From an uncultured Acidimicrobiia bacterium (lineage in GTDB: Bacteria; Actinomycetota; Acidimicrobiia; Spongiisociales; JAENVV01), in NCBI GenBank assembly GCA_905480085.1, contig CAJQPD010000295.1, positions 1 through 7,665 of the forward strand: 7,665 nucleotides of DNA, given 5' to 3'. Shown here piece by piece: positions 5,744 to 7,665 of this stretch. Within the stretch, counting starts at the first letter, position 1. The number at the start of each line of letters is the position of its first letter. The translations under genes and the position numbers were made by a program. The notes below the pieces were generated by a model that was not told where the DNA came from, ran no database searches, and saw only the letters and a program-made list of their open reading frames with translations.

Positions 5744-7071
5744 CAGGTCAGGAAGCCTTCATAGTTGCGGAGCGTGAGCTGGGACTCGATCTGTTTCATT
5801 GTCTCCAAAGCGACACCGACGACAATCAGCAGCGAGACGCCAGAGAAGGCCACCGTGATGTTGTAGGCGAGTCCTACGAGAGACGGGGCAATCGTGATGA
5901 AACCGAGGAACAACGCCCCTGGCAGAGTGATCCGGTTGAGGATGTGCGCAAGATGCCGCTCGGTAGCCGTTCCAGGGCGAACACCGGGAACGAAGCCACC
6001 CTGTCGCTGAAGGATATCGGCCTGCTTCTTCGGGTCGAACTGGATGGCCGTGTAGAAGTAGGTGAAGAACACAACAAGCGAGAACAGCAAGATGATGTAG
6101 AACCAGGTCGTACCTCGTTGAAGCCCCAGGTTCTCATCCACCCAGGCCCGTATTGATAGGAGAACGCGGTTCTCGTCCGACGGAATCAAGGTTACGAGCA
6201 GAGCAGGGAAGGTAAGCACGGACGAAGCGAAAATAACCGGAATCACCCCCGCCGTATTGACTTTCAGCGGAATGTAGGTGGAGTTTCCGCCGTACACCCG
6301 ACGACCACGTACCCGCTTGGCAAACTGAATCGGGATCCTTCGCTGCCCCTGGTCGACATACAAGATGGCCACGATCATGACCACGAAGATTGCCATGATG
6401 AGAATGAACGGCGTCCAGCGAGCGGCCGGGTTGTTAAGCGAACCGACGGTTTGCGTGAAGATGAAGCCGAACTGAGTTGGAAGCTGGCTGATAATTGAGA
6501 TGAAAATGAGCAACGACATACCGTTCCCAACCCCACGAGCGGTGATCTGCTCCCCGAGCCACATGATGAGTGCCGTGCCTGCCGTCATCGTGAGCACGAT
6601 GAGCGACGCCCGCCACCAGTTCCATTCGGACACCAGTTGGAACCCGCCCGTCAACTGGCCCCGACTGAACAAGAACGAGATCGTCGTTGACTGGAGCAAC
6701 GCAAGAATGACGGTCAAGTACCGGGTCCACTGCGTGATGACTTTGGTACCGGACTGGCCCTCTTCCTGAAGCTTCTGGAGTCGGGGAATCACGACGGTGA
6801 GCAATTGCATGATGATGCTCGACGTGATGTACGGGAGGATACCGAGAGCGAACACCGAGAACTGTTCAAGCCCACCGCCCGAAAACAGGTTCAACAACCC
6901 GACAATACCCAGATCGTTGGACGACTCCTGGAAAGCCTTCAGTTGGTCAAGATCAGCGCCCGGAACCGTAACGGCTGCCCCGAAGCGGTAGATCACGAAG
7001 ACCATCAGGGTGAACAGAATCTTCTTGCGAAGATCCGGGATCGTGAACATGTGACGGTAAACAGCGAGCAT
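5743..7071 (-). CDS. secY: Protein translocase channel subunit SecY
   Basis: SecY forms the membrane channel for Sec-dependent export and membrane insertion, working with SecE, SecG and SecA. The 442-residue protein shows about ten hydrophobic segments, starting with ILFTLMVFVIYRFGAAVTV (18-36). The plug/TM2 region NLFSGGGLEQFSVFALGILP is at 61-80 and PYITSSIIMQLL at 80-91. Ribosome and SecA contact loops hold QGQRRIPIQFAKRVRGRR (241-258) and ADILQRQGGFVPGVRPGTAT (351-370), and YIPLKVNTAGVIPVIFASS is at 266-284. The start at 7071 gives the usual N-terminus ahead of TM1; GGAG lies some 15 nt upstream, which is rather far. A second Met (residue 8) has no better site. A 47-nt spacer with a small hairpin separates it from rplO. 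Confidence 0.97.
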   Translation of the reverse strand: MLAVYRHMFTIPDLRKKILFTLMVFVIYRFGAAVTVPGADLDQLKAFQESSNDLGIVGLLNLFSGGGLEQFSVFALGILPYITSSIIMQLLTVVIPRLQKLQEEGQSGTKVITQWTRYLTVILALLQSTTISFLFSRGQLTGGFQLVSEWNWWRASLIVLTMTAGTALIMWLGEQITARGVGNGMSLLIFISIISQLPTQFGFIFTQTVGSLNNPAARWTPFILIMAIFVVMIVAILYVDQGQRRIPIQFAKRVRGRRVYGGNSTYIPLKVNTAGVIPVIFASSVLTFPALLVTLIPSDENRVLLSIRAWVDENLGLQRGTTWFYIILLFSLVVFFTYFYTAIQFDPKKQADILQRQGGFVPGVRPGTATERHLAHILNRITLPGALFLGFITIAPSLVGLAYNITVAFSGVSLLIVVGVALETMKQIESQLTLRNYEGFLT

Positions 7072-7102
7072 ATTTCTTAGGGCCCTTCTCCAAGCCGGTC
7101 TT

Positions 7103-7117
7103 GACGTCCGAGACGTC
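7103..7117. repeat. Small perfect hairpin between rplO and secY
   Basis: GACGTC-CGA-GACGTC forms a 6-bp stem with a 3-nt loop, starting one base after the rplO stop on the minus strand. No T-run follows, so it is not a standard terminator. It could be a processing or pausing element that tunes secY relative to the ribosomal genes, or chance. Confidence 0.4.
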
Positions 7118-7118
7118 G

Positions 7119-7565
7119 TTAGTCGATGGTCTCTACCGAGCCACCGGCTGCTTCGATCTTGGCTTTCGCCGACGCAGACACCGCATCAACCTGCACCTTG
7201 AGTGCCCGATCGATCTCGCCGTCACCCAAAACCTTCACACGGCCCTTCTTCTTGGCCAGACCGGCAGCCTTCAAGCCAGCCGATGTGACCACGGAGTTGG
7301 CAGCAAACACGTTCAGATCCTCGACGTTGACGACAGCAAAGGTTTCGTTATTGGGATTCTTGAATCCACGCAGGGTCGGGATACGACGCTGCAGCGGAAC
7401 GCGTCCACCCTCAAAGCCGGGCCGGACCGTATTACGGGCTTTCGTGCCCTTGGTGCCACGACCGGCGGTCTTGCCCCGTCGGCCACCTTCGCCACGACCG
7501 ACACGGATCTTGGTTTTTTTTGACCCATCCGGGGGTCGAAGATGATGAAGTTGTAGCTGTCCCAT
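7119..7565 (-). CDS. rplO: 50S ribosomal protein L15
   Basis: L15 is a late-assembly large-subunit protein with an extended basic N-terminus that threads into 23S rRNA. The 148-residue product shows HHLRPPDGSKKTKIRVGRGE (7-26), the glycine/lysine-rich KTAGRGTKGTKARN (32-45), the signature GFEGGRVPLQRRIPTLRGF (50-68) and the globular C-terminal domain to 148 (GRVKVLGDGEI at 108-118). ATG at 7565 has AAGGA 5 nt upstream and follows the rpmD stop by 8 nt. A run of eight As in the coding strand encodes the SKKT segment (15-18). It is followed by secY, the usual spc-operon order. Confidence 0.97.
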   Translation of the reverse strand: MGQLQLHHLRPPDGSKKTKIRVGRGEGGRRGKTAGRGTKGTKARNTVRPGFEGGRVPLQRRIPTLRGFKNPNNETFAVVNVEDLNVFAANSVVTSAGLKAAGLAKKKGRVKVLGDGEIDRALKVQVDAVSASAKAKIEAAGGSVETID

Positions 7566-7573
7566 GTTGTTCC

Positions 7574-7665
7574 TTACTTCTCTTCCACGGTCACGAGGTG
7601 CGCGACGGCATGGATCATGCCCCGGATCACCGGAGAATCGTCGTGCTCGACGGTCTGATGCATCC
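7574..7665 (-). CDS. rpmD: 50S ribosomal protein L30, C-terminal half
   Basis: Only the last 29 residues and the TAA stop lie in the window; the 5' half is beyond the right edge. The visible part, MHQTVEHDDSPVIRGMIHAV and a short AHLVTVEEK tail, matches the L30 C-terminus (HQTVE, then a P-x-x-RGMI helix and a LV-V-EE end). L30 is about 60 residues in bacteria, so roughly half is seen. The internal ATG at 7663 is not the start. Its position just before rplO is the usual rpmD-rplO order. Confidence 0.92.
   Translation of the reverse strand, partial: MHQTVEHDDSPVIRGMIHAVAHLVTVEEK

Noticed and set aside
1..7665. Novel defence, mobile or biosynthetic system
   Set aside because: All the coding space is accounted for by conserved housekeeping genes plus one Nudix gene; there are no integrases, transposase fragments, direct-repeat arrays or unexplained long open frames.

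Overview
This window is a conserved housekeeping locus: the distal part of the spc ribosomal-protein operon running into the alpha operon, followed by a short coenzyme A/Nudix gene pair. Every supported gene is on the minus strand, so transcription runs from the right edge (7665) to the left edge (1). I see no tRNA or rRNA, no mobile element and no CRISPR array.

In order of transcription the layout is: rpmD (L30, 5' part outside the window), rplO (L15), secY, adk, map, a 171-nt non-coding gap, rpmJ (L36), rpsM (S13), rpsK (S11), rpsD (S4), rpoA, rplQ (L17), a strong hairpin (probable operon terminator), coaA (type I pantothenate kinase) and a Nudix hydrolase cut by the left edge. The genes are tightly packed. 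secY/adk, adk/map and rpoA/rplQ overlap as TGATG, rpsK/rpsD as TAATG, and coaA/nudix as ATGA, which points to translational coupling. rpsK and rpoA start with GTG.

The organism is a bacterium with moderately high GC. Gene order, the N-terminus of alpha, the L17 and S11 sequences and the Nudix family suggest an actinobacterium, perhaps a deep-branching one such as Acidimicrobiia. S4 and L36 both carry Cys/His zinc-type motifs, whereas mycobacterial S4 as I recall it has none of these cysteines. This assignment comes from remembered family features, not a search.

The genes serve ribosome assembly (L30, L15, L36, S13, S11, S4, L17), transcription (RpoA), protein export (SecY), removal of the initiator Met (Map) and adenylate balance (Adk). 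CoaA commits pantothenate to CoA synthesis and appears to be a separate transcription unit.

I find no convincing undescribed system. The points worth a second look are local: infA is missing between map and rpmJ, where a 171-nt gap holds a 9-bp inverted repeat; the zinc ligands in S4 and in the Adk LID domain are altered; coaA-nudix lies after rplQ where truA is often found; and there are several small hairpins at gene ends.
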